From Physcia stellaris (taxonomy: Eukaryota; Ascomycota; Lecanoromycetes; Caliciales; Physciaceae), in NCBI GenBank assembly GCA_018902385.1, contig JABSSW010000004.1, forward strand, positions 1-64,000: a stretch of 64,000 bases of DNA, written 5' to 3'. Made by a program: the position numbers and the translations under genes. Of the stretch, positions 22,884 through 36,727 are shown one piece after another. Positions within the stretch are counted from its first letter, which is position 1, and each line of letters starts with the position of its first letter. A model generated the notes under the pieces. That model made no database searches and was not told the origin of the DNA. It saw only the letters and a program-made list of their open reading frames with translations.

Positions 22884-23874
22884 TTAGGCTCTATAGACCA
22901 CATACAACGCTCCTCCAACTACGGAATATCCACCAGTCCCTTCGCAATCCTTCAGCGGATTGCACTTCGCCACTGCCGCGTCCATCAACAATGTCAATGC
23001 CCTTACACCACCGTTGAAATTCGTCACTTCAGCGAATTCTGTACTTTGCCATGTTGTGATGACGTGACGGGCAGCGAGGGGACCCACAACGGACTCGATC
23101 TTGGCAGCAACGGAGTCTGTATCAAATCCACATCGATTAGCAATAAGCAGCATTGGATCGCTCGGGGATGTGAAACGACCTACAAGGACGAATCTCCTTG
23201 ACATCGAAGCCCAAATCTTGTAGCCCTTGTACCGAGAGGATCTCACGCGCGAAGGGTCCCAGTGCGCCACCGGTGAAGGACTTTGCCTCTCCGGGATTCT
23301 CCTTAAGCCAGTGCTCAATATCGGTAGCTACTTGGAGAAGGCTGAGTTCGCTCGCTTTGTCCTGGGCCAACTCCAGCGCCTTCCCAAGTGTCCCGGGTCC
23401 AGATAGTGCCTTTTGCGTTGCTAGCTTGATGGGTAACGTCGACTGAGCGACGTCAATGGATAAAAGGTCATCACAGTATTGAATCATGGGCTGAAGGTCC
23501 TGGATCTCATGACTCATTTCGTTGTGCAGTTGTACTGTCTGTTGATATTGGTGTAAAACCATCTTCCCGGCTAGTGCTATCTGAATGGATGATGTGTCCT
23601 GGCTGGCCCAGGACAGCAAATCTTCAAGCTCTTGGATTTTGGGCTGGAGGTTTTGGATCATGCTATTCGACTCGGCGTGAGATTGTACCAGTGTTTGATA
23701 CTTGGATCGAAATTCGTTCGCTCTGAGTACTGCGGTCAGAAAGTCAGCTCATCATTTTCGCGATGGTTATATCAAGCAGTTTTTACCAATGATTTCCTTA
23801 TCCTTCTCGGTAAAAACTCCTTCGACTGCATTGAATGCAATTATCACGGGTAGGAATATGGTGAAGAGAAGCAT
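22884..23874 (-). CDS. Secreted helical protein of unknown function (3 exons)
   Basis: Exons 23874-23787, 23729-23184 and 23116-22884 join in phase to 288 residues. The introns are 57 nt (GTAAAA...CCGCAG) and 67 nt (GTAGGT...GATACAG, with a good GCTAAT branch site). Residues 1-20 form a signal peptide (MLLFTIFLPVIIAFNAVEGV). The rest is Gln/Leu/Glu-rich with long helices and two related coiled-coil-like segments (I-Q-N-L-Q-P-K-I-Q-E-L-E-D-L-L and H-E-I-Q-D-L-Q-P-M-I-Q-Y-C-D-D-L-L), suggesting an internal duplication. The C-terminus is richer in Gly, Ala and Val with two Cys. The function is not recognised. It appears intact. Confidence 0.72.
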
Positions 23875-26773
23875 GGCTAACAAAGCTTGTCGTGGGTTTT
23901 TGGCTTAGGATTGACAGTGTTGCTGGCTTGAAGAAATGTTCGTAGCTGCCTACTCTTGTTGAAGAGACTTGCCGATTTAGATCTGGGTGTCCAAGCACTT
24001 TAAGCTAGGGTGGCTCCTGGCCTCATCGGGATCAAGAAGCATGCAAGGTTTACTGTCGGACGCAAGCTGTCTAAACACGCCCAAGGCCCCGGAGAAAAGG
24101 GAAATGATTTACTTTTTCGACCACGATGCATTCAAAATATCCCAGTTGACTCACCGCTCCGTTGTGCCAATCAACCCATATCTTAACAAAGCTACGTATC
24201 AGGGAAGGTCTATATGCTCGTCCCGCCGTGTTCGTCTGTCCGAGGGGCGGGAAGCATATGGTTCCTGTCTCAATGCAAGTTGCCTTCCGAAACAACGAAA
24301 TTCGTTTAGCCGTTCACCGCCATATTACCATTTCAAATCTTTTTTGATTCCACTAGTCAGACACACCATCGATGTAGAAGTTGCTTCAAATGCAATGTGC
24401 GGACTAATTACCAAGCCCTCGTTCATCGGGTGTTTGTCGACCCCGGAACGATAAACCCCTGAAGTTGTTTTTGCCAACTCACTCATGAGGAGGTGCCCTG
24501 AAGATCGTCATTCCCTGCATTTACGGATGAGTGCATGCTAACACGATCTACGTGCAAACGATAGCTGCCGAGCATTTAATGCCTGTATTACAAAAGCTCT
24601 CGGGACTATTCCTCACTACCCAAGCTCGCAGTCCCTTACCGAGGTGGGGCATGTGGCGACGTTGAGCTATTGCTGGTCTTTCCATACGATAACTGGCTCT
24701 ATTCTTGGCAATTGAGTTCTTGGCCCACATGGGAGCTTATTCAAGGAACGTTTGAGAGAGGGTAAGATTATTCTGTGTCTCTTGACTTATTATCCGACGC
24801 TGAGACGATATCCGGAGTAATGCATAAGCATCGTCATATGCCAGGATTTTCTTTGTCTTGAGATGAAGCAGCATCCCATCGGACCTCCTACGGTGGCAGA
24901 TTTCTTTCTATGACTGTAGATCGAACATAGGATAGCGCTGTGAAGATCTTGATGAGATCGAGATTTTGCCTGATGATCGACGATAGTGATGGCCACAAGC
25001 CCGGCAGCGCTCTTCTGAAAGACGGCACTTGTAGCTATCATGGAGGAAACGACCTCTCGAAACATGTCAGACTAATCCTGTTCCTGTGAACCCTTTCGGG
25101 GGCAGGGCTTGCCTACTAGAATCTCTCATGTACCGGCACCATCAAAACCTGTTAGATTCCTGCAGTAAAATCACAGCACAGCCGCGAAGCATCTCGCTCA
25201 ACGCTTACGATAGCAAAGCCGAACGAGCTACACGTAGATGCTAAGAGCTCGACGCTGGCTCTCCAATAGTGGTTAGCGACGCTGTGGTGCGTTCCTTTCG
25301 CCATAGCAAGCGGGGTTTAGTTGCGGGTGTAGAGTGTTTGGCTTCCGGTACATGGATTCAACGAACAAATCCATCCACCATTCCCTGCGTTACGAGTAGC
25401 GGTGACTCAACTAAGGTTCCAGTCCAACACTTTGCTTTGAACGTGCCCTGCTCCGCCCATGATTCGCTTTGGTAGAATCTCATCCTTCGTTTCGGGCTAT
25501 GACTGGGATAGCGCTTTGGGGTCATCATGCCACGAACATAGTTGTCGTTTCGCCCGAGGGTGACTCATCTCGTGGACAGCTTGGAACCGGCCATGCAACA
25601 CCGGTGAGCATATCATTAGCTCTATATAGTTTCTCGAGTAGTTAGGTAATCTAATTATCATACTGTATGTCACGCAAACAACGATTGCAATGGAGCATTT
25701 GAGGAATCAAGAGGATCGTATGGTCGGTTGAAGTGGCCTTCGTAGTCGACTTACTGGTGGCATAGTGTCCGTTATCACCAACGGTTCCCACATGGCCTTA
25801 CGCCATCATCTTCTGCATGTGCCATCATATTCTACCTCTGCCATTATCATCTGCTCACAGAAGCCCTAACGTGAGAAGGTTTCCGACTTATCCGAGAACA
25901 GAAAAAACGATCTTGACAGGTTATTCTTTCTTCAAGCGAGGCTACTCTTTTGAGTGAGCTAGCGAGTCTCGCGCGAGGATGACGATTCTCTAGAGAGTAA
26001 ATTCCTCTGCCGCCTTGCAGCTCTTACTACGGAGGTGACTGGGTGATGGCGCGGGAAGTGTTGCGCCATGGGGTATTAAATCTCCGATGGATTCTACGTA
26101 CCTGGACATTCTATCTGCGAGAACACATTTGTGAGCGCTATAGTGGAGAATTGAGCGACGCACTCGAGTGTCAACGCTGGGACTTGGGATGTGGATATCA
26201 TGCCTGATCTCGGGCCGGATGGGAGGGCGACATGGGATTGGAGCCCGATGTTTATTATAGCGCCCGAAATATTGACGCTCTGAGATGGGTGGGAACGGAG
26301 CGCAGGGTGGAGGGAAGCTGGGGGAACGATTCCGCTTGACGATGGCTGCGGAACCCCAACTCGAATGTATAAAATATGACAAATGTGCGCTCAGGACAGC
26401 CAGCAGTGGTTCTTTCCAAAACACTCTGATAAGTAAAAGGCCTTGACGCTGTGTACCGGAGGAGAAGCTATTGGGAATAGAATGGAGTATGAGAATTTGT
26501 ACAATCTCGATTTTGTATTGCGTTTCGGGAACATGATATGAAAGAATTTCCGCTTTTTGATCGACTGCGTCCTTCGAAGACCAGAGTTCGAGTCGGCTTC
26601 CCTACACCTCGTCAATATCCGATATGTATGCCCGGCTCAAGGAAGCCCTCGATCACAGGCTACTGGCAAGGTGTACTCTGGCCTCCGAAGCGCAGTTGAT
26701 GGTATTAAGCCCGTTTTCGCTCGTCTCGTGAATGTTAATTCCAAAATACTGCCTTCCACACGTCCCCATACTT
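23875..26773. other. 2.9-kb stretch without a supported gene
   Basis: Both strands hold only short overlapping open frames. A T-arm-like string (GAGTTCGAGTC near 26585) lacks the rest of a tRNA. No repeats or conserved domains are recognised. Confidence 0.45.
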
Positions 26774-27046
26774 TTATTGCCCCTGCATCCTCTTCTCCTT
26801 GACCACGGCGATCGCAGCGATTTCCTCGGACAGCTGCTTCAGGCGTTCCTTTATTGCAAGCCCTGCTTTCAGGGACGTGTCGTGGGATCCTTCGGCGTCG
26901 TTCGTTGGTAAGCCCACCGCCCTCATGCTGGTGGTCATAATGCTCGAGACTTCGGCGTAGAGCCGTTCGCCGTGTTCGTTCAACTCTTCCTCGGAGAGTT
27001 TTTCGTAGTATTCGGGGCTTGTGGTGGGGTTGCTTGACTGGGCCAT
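26774..27046 (-). CDS. Small hypothetical protein (90 aa)
   Basis: A single exon with ATG at 27046 preceded by a pyrimidine-rich leader (CTCCACCTCCTCC, typical of fungal 5' leaders). The protein is hydrophilic, charged and predicted helical (E-Y-Y-E-K-L-S-E-E-E-L near the start, I-K-E-R-L-K-Q-L-S-E-E-I near the end). It has no signal peptide or membrane segment. Codon use looks like real coding sequence and it lies only ~240 bp from an AT-rich block. The family is not recognised. Confidence 0.62.
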   Translation of the reverse strand: MAQSSNPTTSPEYYEKLSEEELNEHGERLYAEVSSIMTTSMRAVGLPTNDAEGSHDTSLKAGLAIKERLKQLSEEIAAIAVVKEKRMQGQ

Positions 27047-27284
27047 CGTGATGGAGGCGGGAGAGGAATTGAAGCTGGAGGAGGTGGAGGGAGGAATGAA
27101 TCAACTGATGTAGTCGTACTTTTGAATTGTTATGGGTGGTGAAGAATGTGCTTGTCGGATTCTAAGGTATGCAGGACGCGTGCACGAGTGTTTACATGCT
27201 CGCCTTGGCGCGCTATCAAGTGACATCATTTCTTGACAATTCGCAGCGTTTTGTCGATTTCGAAACGCTTGCGAATGTTTGACT

Positions 27285-30200
27285 TTTTTTTTTTTTCTCA
27301 ACTATTTCGTTTTTCAGAATTTGTCATTCATTTTGTTAACACGTTATTTGAAATCTGATTGTTATAATCATTGCAACAACAATCGATCATATCGACATTT
27401 CTGTATATTGATTTTTTGATGTTGCAATCATGATGTATCGCAAAATCGATTTCGAAATCAAATTCATTTCGTTGACGTTGTTTGACGTTCATTGAAAATC
27501 AAACATCATTGCGATCAAAAACATTGTTATCGTTCAACAATTTATCGATGAAAAAATCGTCAAAAAATGTATAAAAAATTTCATTTATTAATTCGATTCA
27601 TTTCGAATCGATCGCGTATTTTGACGATTTACATCAAAAATATAATGATCGAATTTAGAAAACAACGTTTTTGAACATATCACGACGAATTGAAAATCTT
27701 TTTGAACGAAAAATGAAAAATCAAAATTAATGTTTTTACGATTTGTAAAACATTGAAAAAAAAAACATAAATCGAAAAAAACAACGATTTTCGAACAAAC
27801 AAAATGATTAATTGCGCGTTGCATGACAAACAAATATGTTCGATTTCATCGCGAAACAATTGATTGTTATCGACGAAACTATATTCAAAACACAAACGAA
27901 TTGACGATGCATGACGTATGAATTTATCGACGAAAAAATACGATAAAATGAAAATATTCGAAAAAATGACGTTTACAACGTTTTGTTCGCATACATTATT
28001 GAAAATTATTTATTTTGTACGAATATTCGTCAAAATTATTTTAACAACGAAACGTTTTTTGAATGAATAATCAACGCGTTGTTATTTTATTGCAACGTTT
28101 ATTTTGTTTTTCGAAACGTTATTGTCATGAACAACGTCAACATTCACATCAAAATTCGAATTCGAAAAATCATTGAAATCAAAAATTGTTTGATCAAATA
28201 TTTTTTTATATTTATTTGATTTCAATTCAATAAATTGATTTTCGATTTGTTAAAAATTTAAATGCGACGACATTGACGCGATTTACGAAATCAATTTCAA
28301 AACGATTTTGCGATTTTTTTGCAATATGTCGTGAAATTCAACGAATGTGATCAACATGCGAATGCACATTTCAAATACAACATGAAAAAATATAAAAATT
28401 ATCGATTTGAAAACGATTACGAAATTTTTCAACGAAAATTTGATGTTTGAACGAAATTGAAAAATTAATTTTTTGTATTTAGCGAAAATATAATCAATAT
28501 TACATACAAATCAAACGTTATTTTCTGACATTGTTGAAAACATTGATTGACATCAAAAATGTATAACAAAAACGATTGTATGATTAAATTAATAATTGCA
28601 AAATTAATTATTTTACAAATTTTTGTTTATATAATCAATCAATTTGTTCAATCGTACACACATTTCGAAATTTATTCGAAAATATAAATTTGTTGAATTC
28701 AATCGAAAATTTGATGTTGACGTGATCAAATTGATTTTTTCGATAATCGAATTGCTTGATATAATTTTATCGAAATTCGATTCGCAATGTTTTGTTGATT
28801 TGAATTTTGAATGTTTTACAAACGAAAATATTTGAAATAATTTTGACGTTAATCGAATTCGAATTTATACAAATTTTTGATGTTGAAATTTTAATGAATT
28901 TTGATCATTTTATTGATCAAAAAATATCGAATCGTGAAACGATTATTTTATTTACAGATTTTTTAATTATCATTCAACAAAATCAACAAAAACGATTTCA
29001 AAATCATTTTTCGAATTTCGACATTTTTCGCATCATGTATTGATTCGAAAATTTCGAATTCGAACGATTCAAAATTCGTTTATTTGTCAAAAAAAACGTC
29101 TATTTTGTATGTTAAATCAATCAATTTTTTCGATATCATCATCAAAAAATTGAAAAAAAAAATCATTTGAATTTGAAAAAAAATCGTTATTTTTTCGTTG
29201 AATTCGTTTTTTTTTTTTTCGTATTGTTTCGCGTCATAACGATTTGTATTTTCTGAAATTTTCGTCGAATCGATTGATATGATTTAACGAAATGTTTTGA
29301 TTTAAAATTCAAATTTGCATTCGCGAATTTTCAATGAAAATTTTTTGATATTAACAATCGATAAATTCGTTTCATCGAAAAAATGTTTGATTTTGATTAA
29401 TCGATTGCGATTTTTTGCAAATTTTTTTTTGAAAAATTTTCAACGTCAATAATTTTCAATGATTTTTTTTTTTCGTCATCGATTTCAATTGAATTAAATT
29501 TTCGTTGAGAAATCGATTCAACAATCGTTTGAAAAAACAATGACGAAATCATTTGTTAAATCATTTGCGAAATCAATTGTTGAAAAATTTGTGAAAACGA
29601 ATAAATCACGAAAATTGAAAATTTTTCAAAATACGATTGAAATTAATACGAAAACGTTTGCATAAAATATGAATAATCGTTATATTGAAAAAAAAATTGA
29701 TTATACATTTGCGAAACATATTGAAAAAAAATCTGTACAAATGAATTGAATTTTCGAAATTCGATTTTTGTAATAATTTCATCGCGAAAACGATTTTCAC
29801 GAATCATTCGTCGATTTTCGATTTTTTTTTTCGACGTTGAACGTTTTTTTTTCGTTGATAATTTCGTTTTCGTCGTTTTTTTTTTTTTTGTCGTTTTCGT
29901 TTTTTATTTAATTTGTTGATTACAACGAAAAAAATTTTTGATTTCGTATCGACAAAATTTTGATATTTTTTCATGTGATCAAACATCAAAAAAAAAAATT
30001 GTAAAAACGTCGTTTTTATCGTTTGAAATAACATTCGTTCAAATTTTTAAATGATTGAAAATGAATTTGTAATAATTATTATTTTTTTTATAACAAAATT
30101 CGTTTATATTGTTGCACACATTATTGACGCAAAAATAATTATTAATTAATTTCGCATGATAATCGTCAATTTTTTCGCGTTGTTTATTACGAATTGTGGT

Positions 30201-31731
30201 GATCGTTTCGAATTGAATTGTTTTGATTTGACGAAATTTTTGAACGTCAACGATCGTGAATGTAACGATTGCATTCAACGTTGAATCAACAAAATTTTCA
30301 CATCGAACGTTGATTTTCAATTCGTAATTTGAATTTCGTTTTCACAAATCGATTAACGCGATTTTCATTACGATTCAATTTTCGACGAAAAAATCAAATA
30401 ATGTAAAACGAATAATCGAAACGTTGTGACAATTTGTTTTGATTGTAATTGCAATTTTCGTGAAATCGATAATTTCAAAAATCGTTTTGACGTTTTTTAT
30501 TTGAAATTCGAATGTTTCAACGTTGAAACGATTTTTAATTCAATTATCGTGCATATTATTTTCAAAAAAACTGTTTATTGAATTAATTCATTTGATTTTT
30601 GCGTTGATTTTTGTGTAATAAATTCGTAAAAAAATTTTGAATTTGAAAAAATATTGTTCACGTGTTCAAATCACGTAATTATCAATTTCGTTGTCGACGT
30701 TGAATTCAATTTTCATGACATTTTCTTTTGCAAAAATAAATCGAAAATTTATAAAATTAAACGTTGTTTTTTGAACGACGTTTTGTTGTGTATTTGCAAC
30801 ATTTTGCGTACGATTTAATGTTACACGTTGACGCACGTCGTTAAAATTTCAAATTTGATGTATAAATTTCGAAAAAAACGTTTTTTGTATTTGAATTGAT
30901 CTTTCAATTCGACGAATTGATTTTTTGTCAATTTTTCGAATCGACGTGTAAAAATTGACGTACGAAAATTGTGACGAATTGATTTTGATACATTTCGAAT
31001 TTGATTCGATTGAAATGTATCGAATAAAACAAATTGATTCGATTCAATTTTCGAATGTCGTGATGTTTGCGACGATTGATCAAATTCAATTGATTGATTT
31101 TTTGAATCGATTGATTCACGTATAAAAAATCGATTTCAATTCATTGTTTTGTCGTTTGTAAAATTTCGATAAATCAATGAATTCGAAACAATTTCATCAA
31201 AATGCGATTCGAATGTGCGAAAACGATCATCGAATGAAAAATCATCAAAAAAAGCACGAAAAACGATTTGTACAGAAACTCGTTCGAAAACTTGTTCAAA
31301 AATTTGTTCAAAAACAGTAAAATTGATTTGAATTTTCAACAAATGAGTTTCGTTGATTAATCGTTTCTCAAGTCGTTCATTTGTTTTTCGAGCAATTTTC
31401 TTGTTGACGATTTTGATTGCAATCGTTTTACGAACAACGATTTGTTTTTTGACGTTAAACATGTCGAAAAACTGATAGCACGAAAAATTGTAAAATGCAA
31501 ATGCGTTTTTTTTGATATTTGATAAATATTTTTCGATTTGAATCTGAAACGAAAATGAAACGAAAATGAAAAATCGATTCTCAAATGACGTGTTAACAAA
31601 ATGAATGACAAATTCTGAAAAACGAAATAATTGAAAAAAAAAAAAGTCAAACATTCGTAAACGTTTCGAAATCGACAATTTGTATCAAATATTTGATATT
31701 TTCTCATTCATTTCTATTGAACATAAAATAT
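27285..31731. mobile_element. AT-rich block 2, left part: heavily mutated unidentified repeat
   Basis: CC, CT, AG and GG are almost absent. In 28021-28140 I count 16 C: seven before A, nine before G, none before C or T. No LTR or inverted-repeat pair was found for this segment. Its right edge coincides with the copia insertion and its left edge is sharp near 27285. It contains decayed minus-strand coding sequence (see 30039-31678). It is probably an old transposon or repeat of unknown class. Confidence 0.55.
30039..31678 (-). pseudogene. Decayed coding region of an unidentified repeat protein
   Basis: The minus-strand frame 31678-31136 gives a 180-residue stretch rich in Ser, Phe, Lys and Glu (for example R-K-T-N-E-R-L-E-K-R-L-I-N-E-T). 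Downstream, 30320-30039 contains a Cys-patterned segment (C-V-N-N-V-C-N-N-I-N-E-F-C-Y) that may be a zinc-binding region. No Pro, Gly or Trp remain in either stretch. No known transposase or reverse transcriptase motif is seen. Confidence 0.4.
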
Positions 31732-31876
31732 TGTCAAATTGCATGAAGTCGTAAATCATTGATTGCATGATGTTTTATGAAATGTTAATTTACATAATTT
31801 TTAACATTTAATGTCATTGAAATGCGCATTAATTATTAAGTTTTTAACGATTTCTGATTGATCATTTAATTTTACA
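31732..31876. repeat. Left (3') LTR of the copia element, fully mutated
   Basis: 145 bp. It differs from the right LTR at about 26 positions by hand alignment. Twenty-one are C-to-T or G-to-A in this copy, nearly all in CC, CT, AG or GG context. Confidence 0.85.
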
Positions 31877-34758
31877 CATTTTTTAAAAAAAAATATCTGA
31901 TATTTCGTTTTATTTTTGATGTTTTATTCATTTTTTAATGCGATTTATGATGCGATTTATTCGATTTCTGATTGATCGAATTCGTTGTATTTTTCGATTT
32001 TGATATCGAAATAAATTTTAAATCAATCAGTTTCACGAATGTTTTTTGCTTTTGAAATGATAAAATTTTGATGAAATCGTCGATCAAAATGTTCGTTGTA
32101 AAAATTCATTGAATGTTGATCGTGCTTTTTGCATTTTTCTAACGAAGTCAATGACGATGTATATCGACATAACGTAATTTAATGATTAATTTGATCGTTG
32201 ACATAATAAACGTTCGTATAATTTGACGATTATCGCATTGAATGTGAATGAATTTTTTCATGTTCATTTGTATTGATTCAAAAAAACGATTTTATCACAT
32301 TTTGATGTTGATCGTCATTGACATGATCAACAATTCGATTTCGATGAAATTCGTGATGATTGTTTTTTGTTTTGTGATTTTTCAATCAATGAAATCGTCG
32401 AAAAGCATGAAACAATATTCATTTAAATTTTGACGAATATTTAAATCGTTTGCGAATAACGCATTTGACGAAATTAAAAAAATGATAATTGTATAATTTG
32501 TTTGATTTTTGTAAACAATGACGTAATATTTGATGTGTGTTAAATATTTTAACGTTCGAATCGTTTGTTTCGCATGATGTTTAAATGAATTCGTAAAATA
32601 TTTTGATAATAACGAGATTGCAACGATTACATTTGATCAAATTGTTGTTGCAACGAAATTGATTGATTCGATTTTCTGTTAATATATATGAATTTTTTGA
32701 AAAATAACATTATTTTCATTTTTTATCATCGAAATATGAATGAATATAAATGATTTTGATTTTTTTTTATCATATCAATGTTGAATTTGTTGATGAATTT
32801 GTCGATATAATTGTTTTGACAAAACGACGTTGTTTGTTGCTTTTTATCGCGTGTAATGCGAATATTGAAAAATCATTCGATTTCATCGATGTTTTTCATT
32901 TCATATGTTTCGAAAAGTTTGTTTTCGAAAACGTCGACTTGTTTGAAATATTGAAAATAATACATGATTGTTATGTCGTTCACGAAAAAAATAAAATCAT
33001 GTAATCATTGATGAATAAACATTCGATGTCGAATATTTGTTTCAAATTTAAATTGTTAAAAATAATCGACAAATGTCGATATCATAATATTGAAAATTGT
33101 TTCAAATCATATAATGTTTTCGATAAAAAAAATAACACATTGTTTGTTTTTTTCAATCGTCAAACGATTTACAATAAATTAATTCGTTTATATCATTATT
33201 GACGAATGCATTGACGACGTCATATTAACGTATGTTAAAATCGAAAATTGTGATTATGATTATTAATGTTCGAAAAATTTTAATAATTAATATAATTGCG
33301 TAAACATTTTGCTCGATTTGTTGAAAATTTTTCGAACACACAATCGAATTTTGTGTTTTATCAAATATTTTTCGTTGTCGAATTTGTATTTGAATATTCA
33401 TATGATAAATATAGAAGTTTTTTTTGCTTGTTTGACATGATTTCATGAAAATTTTTTTTCAAATTTGTTTTGATTATAATGTTTTAATTTTCACGTTAAT
33501 AATTCGTAAAAAATCGACGATTTCAAAATGTTTGAACATTTAATGATAAAAACGTGATTCGACGAAAAAATCGTCACGATGCGATTTTTTTTTTGTCATT
33601 GAAATCATGAATGTTTCATAAAATAAACGCATTTTTTTTGTGAACGCATTTTTTAAAACGATAAAATGATTGAAATTTCGAAACGAATTTGATTTGCGAA
33701 TGCGAATGAATTTTTCAAATTGAATATTGATTTCGTCAATCGTTGTTTTCGTTCAATGTTTCGATTTTTTTTTTTCAACGACGATGCAAACGAAAATAAT
33801 TTCTTTATTGTTTTTGCAACGACAAATGACGAGAAATTTTCTGTAACAACAAATGACGAAAAATCAAACGTATTTGACGTGTTTTTTCATTTCTTGACGA
33901 AAATGAAACAAATGAAAATAAATATTTTGATTCAAAATCGTTTTCAGTTGTTTGTTTATGAGATTTTTTTGCATCGCGATCGATAATAAATTTTGTAAAT
34001 GTTAATTTTCATACATTTTCGTCGTTGTTTGATTCGATGTTCATTATTTTCGTGAAATCGCTTTGCGATATGTCAAACGTATCGTTAATCAAAAAAAATT
34101 CGTTGACGAACTGAATTAAATTTATTTCGTTAAAACGATAACGTAAATTTTCGTTGAATGTGACATCACGTGTACGTATAATTTTTCGTTGATTAAAAAT
34201 TCAAATTAAAAAAATGTTGATGTTGTCATATTTTACAAAAAAATCGATGTGTGTTTTGATTTTCATTTTTTTTTTTTTCGAAATATTTTTATTCAAAAAA
34301 TATGTTTTTGTTTCATATTGAACGATGTGAACAAAATTCGACTTTTTGTCGATAATCATTTCGAACGATGTTTTTCATTCATGTTTTTTGAAAAATGTAC
34401 GATTCATTATGTAATCAGCGATTTCATTGATTCACGATTATAAATAAACAAATAAATTTGTTTCGAATTTTATTGTTCGTGATTTGATCAACAATATGTC
34501 ATTTAATCGTTCGTTGTGATCGTTTTGTGTTGAAATATCAACGATCGAAAATTCAAATGTAATGTTTTTGAATGCGCAATAATTATTTCATTGAATGTTT
34601 AACGCACGTTCGTCGTCAAAACGTACAAATACGATTTTGTCGTTGTATTTGATTTCGATTGTATGAATAATTCGAATAAACATTTTCGTGATTTGTTTTT
34701 TGTTTTCGTGCGTGTATATCATGTGAAAATCTGTTTCGAAACATGTTATATACGATAT

Positions 34759-35406
34759 TTATTTGTGTTTGTTCAAAATCGTTGTTATATCGATAAAATC
34801 GTAAATAATTCGATAAAACGATTTGTTCGAAATTTTTGATTTTTCAAAAAATTTGAATACGATTTTATGTGTTTTGAAAAATGCACATTTTTCGTATTTG
34901 TTAATTAAAAACATTTTATTTTTGTTAATAAATTTCATTTTTTCAATTGTTTTTTGCAAATGTTATATTGCGTCATTGTTAACATAAACGAAAAATTGAT
35001 ATCATTTTAAAATAAATTTTTGTCGCACAATGATTGCAAAAATGTTCATTTTTTCAAATTTATTATTTTCGAAAACGTAATGTGTTTTTATTCGTGACAC
35101 GTAAACGATCGATGTATCGTTTTTGTGTAAATGTTTATGAATTGTATCAAAATACAATTTTTTGTTTGCGAAAATGTTTTTCGCGACGATGTTTATCATG
35201 AAATCAAATACGTAATTGACATTTAAAAATTTCATTGATTTTTTTTTTGTAAATGTATCGACGTTGATACGCATTCGATCATATGTTAAAATAAAAAATA
35301 ATTTTATGTCGAACATAATTTTCGATTCGTTTGTGCAATTTCGTTTTTTTTGAAAACGTTGTTTTATCGTGTTGTTAATCACGTGAATGTCGAAATCGTA
35401 ATTCAT
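34759..35406 (-). pseudogene. Copia pol fragment: protease to integrase N-terminus
   Basis: Two neighbouring minus-strand frames carry the copia signature of a YVxDF...NIV segment followed by F-D-T-I-H and Y-V-F-E, then a C-x-F-x-K-x-H zinc/integrase start and an F-Y-R-I-I-Y-D-F-I-D stretch. All Pro, Gly and Trp expected there are missing, which fits loss of CCN and GGN codons by the mutation process. A further open stretch upstream, 36045-35638, probably belongs to gag but has no clear motif. Confidence 0.68.
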
Positions 35407-36727
35407 AAATCATGACGAACGAAATAAATAATTTGACGAAAACGAATCGTTTGTAAACGATTTTATGACATTGACGTGAATGACGACGAAGAATTTTATT
35501 TCGATTTTTGTATTTTTGTTATTATCGTTTTTTTTTTTTTGACGTTTTTCGTCAATTCGTTTGATATTTTGTTTTATTTGTTTTTTCTTTTTTGAATTTT
35601 TTTTTTGTTTCGTTTATTTTAATCACGATTTCTGATTTTAGTTTGAAATCATCTGAACGTATATTCTCGTTGAAATAGAAACAATCGTCGTAAAAATGTT
35701 TTTTTTCGCAAATGCAAAAATTTCGAAATTGATTTTGATTTCGAAATGACGAAATGTCAAAAAAATTTCGATAATTTGTGTGTTTGCATTCGTCAATTGC
35801 GAATGTCGAATTAAATATCGTTTTTTTTTTTTTCGAATTTTTTTCAAGCGCATGTGATGACGAAAAATTTCGATAAAAATGAAAAATTGTGTTTCGTGAT
35901 TCGTCACGTTGTTTTGTTGAAATAAATATATTTCAGCGAAAATAAATGTCGTTTTGTCGATTGTTTGTAAAAAATCACGATACGTTCGTTTGCTATCGAT
36001 AATTTCAGCAATTTTCGTCTGCTTAGCGAAAATCAACATCTTCAAATAATCGTTTATTCAAACATCGATGTTCTGACGATTCGATGATTTTTTGATCAAA
36101 CGATTGTATTTTTGTTTCAATTTCAAACTTTTAGTCGAATCGATGAATGCAAAACGTGCTTTGAAAACACGTAAAACGATTCATGAATGAATTTCAACAT
36201 TTTGAATAAAATTGAAATTTGTAATCGTTGTTGTATTATAAATGTGATCGATTATCTTTGTCATGAAATTTTTTTGTTTTTTTCAATTTTGAAGCTTTTT
36301 CTTGTATTTCGACAACGCGATTTTGTATCGAACATGCTTTTCGATGAAATTCACATTTTGTTGTGTGTCAAAATTGAATTTTACGAATTCAAATTTGTTC
36401 GTTGATCGAATATTTTTGAATGAATTTATGAAATTTCAAATCGAATATTTTGTGATTTTGATTCGTACGATCGAAAATCACGCGTTTCAATTTTTGAAAA
36501 ATTCAATTTGAATTTTCGCTTCGTATTCGTCATCGTGTTGAACGAGCGAATAAATAAAAAAAAATTTTTGATTGTTGTTGATTGTAAAAAAGTGTAAACA
36601 CAAAAATGTTTTCGCGATGTTTTGATTTTTCGTGTTAGTTTGTCGAAACAATCGAATGTTGAAAATATTGATAATCAAATAAATCACGTATTGAATGCAA
36701 CAATTAAACGTGATTCGAATTCATAAT

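Noticed and set aside
26560-26625. tRNA gene suggested by GAGTTCGAGTC
   Set aside because: No acceptor stem, D-arm or anticodon arm can be formed around it.
27230-27285. Hairpin GCGTTTTGTCGATTTCGAAACGC at the block edge as a terminator
   Set aside because: Short imperfect palindrome in a fungal genome, not tied to a gene end.
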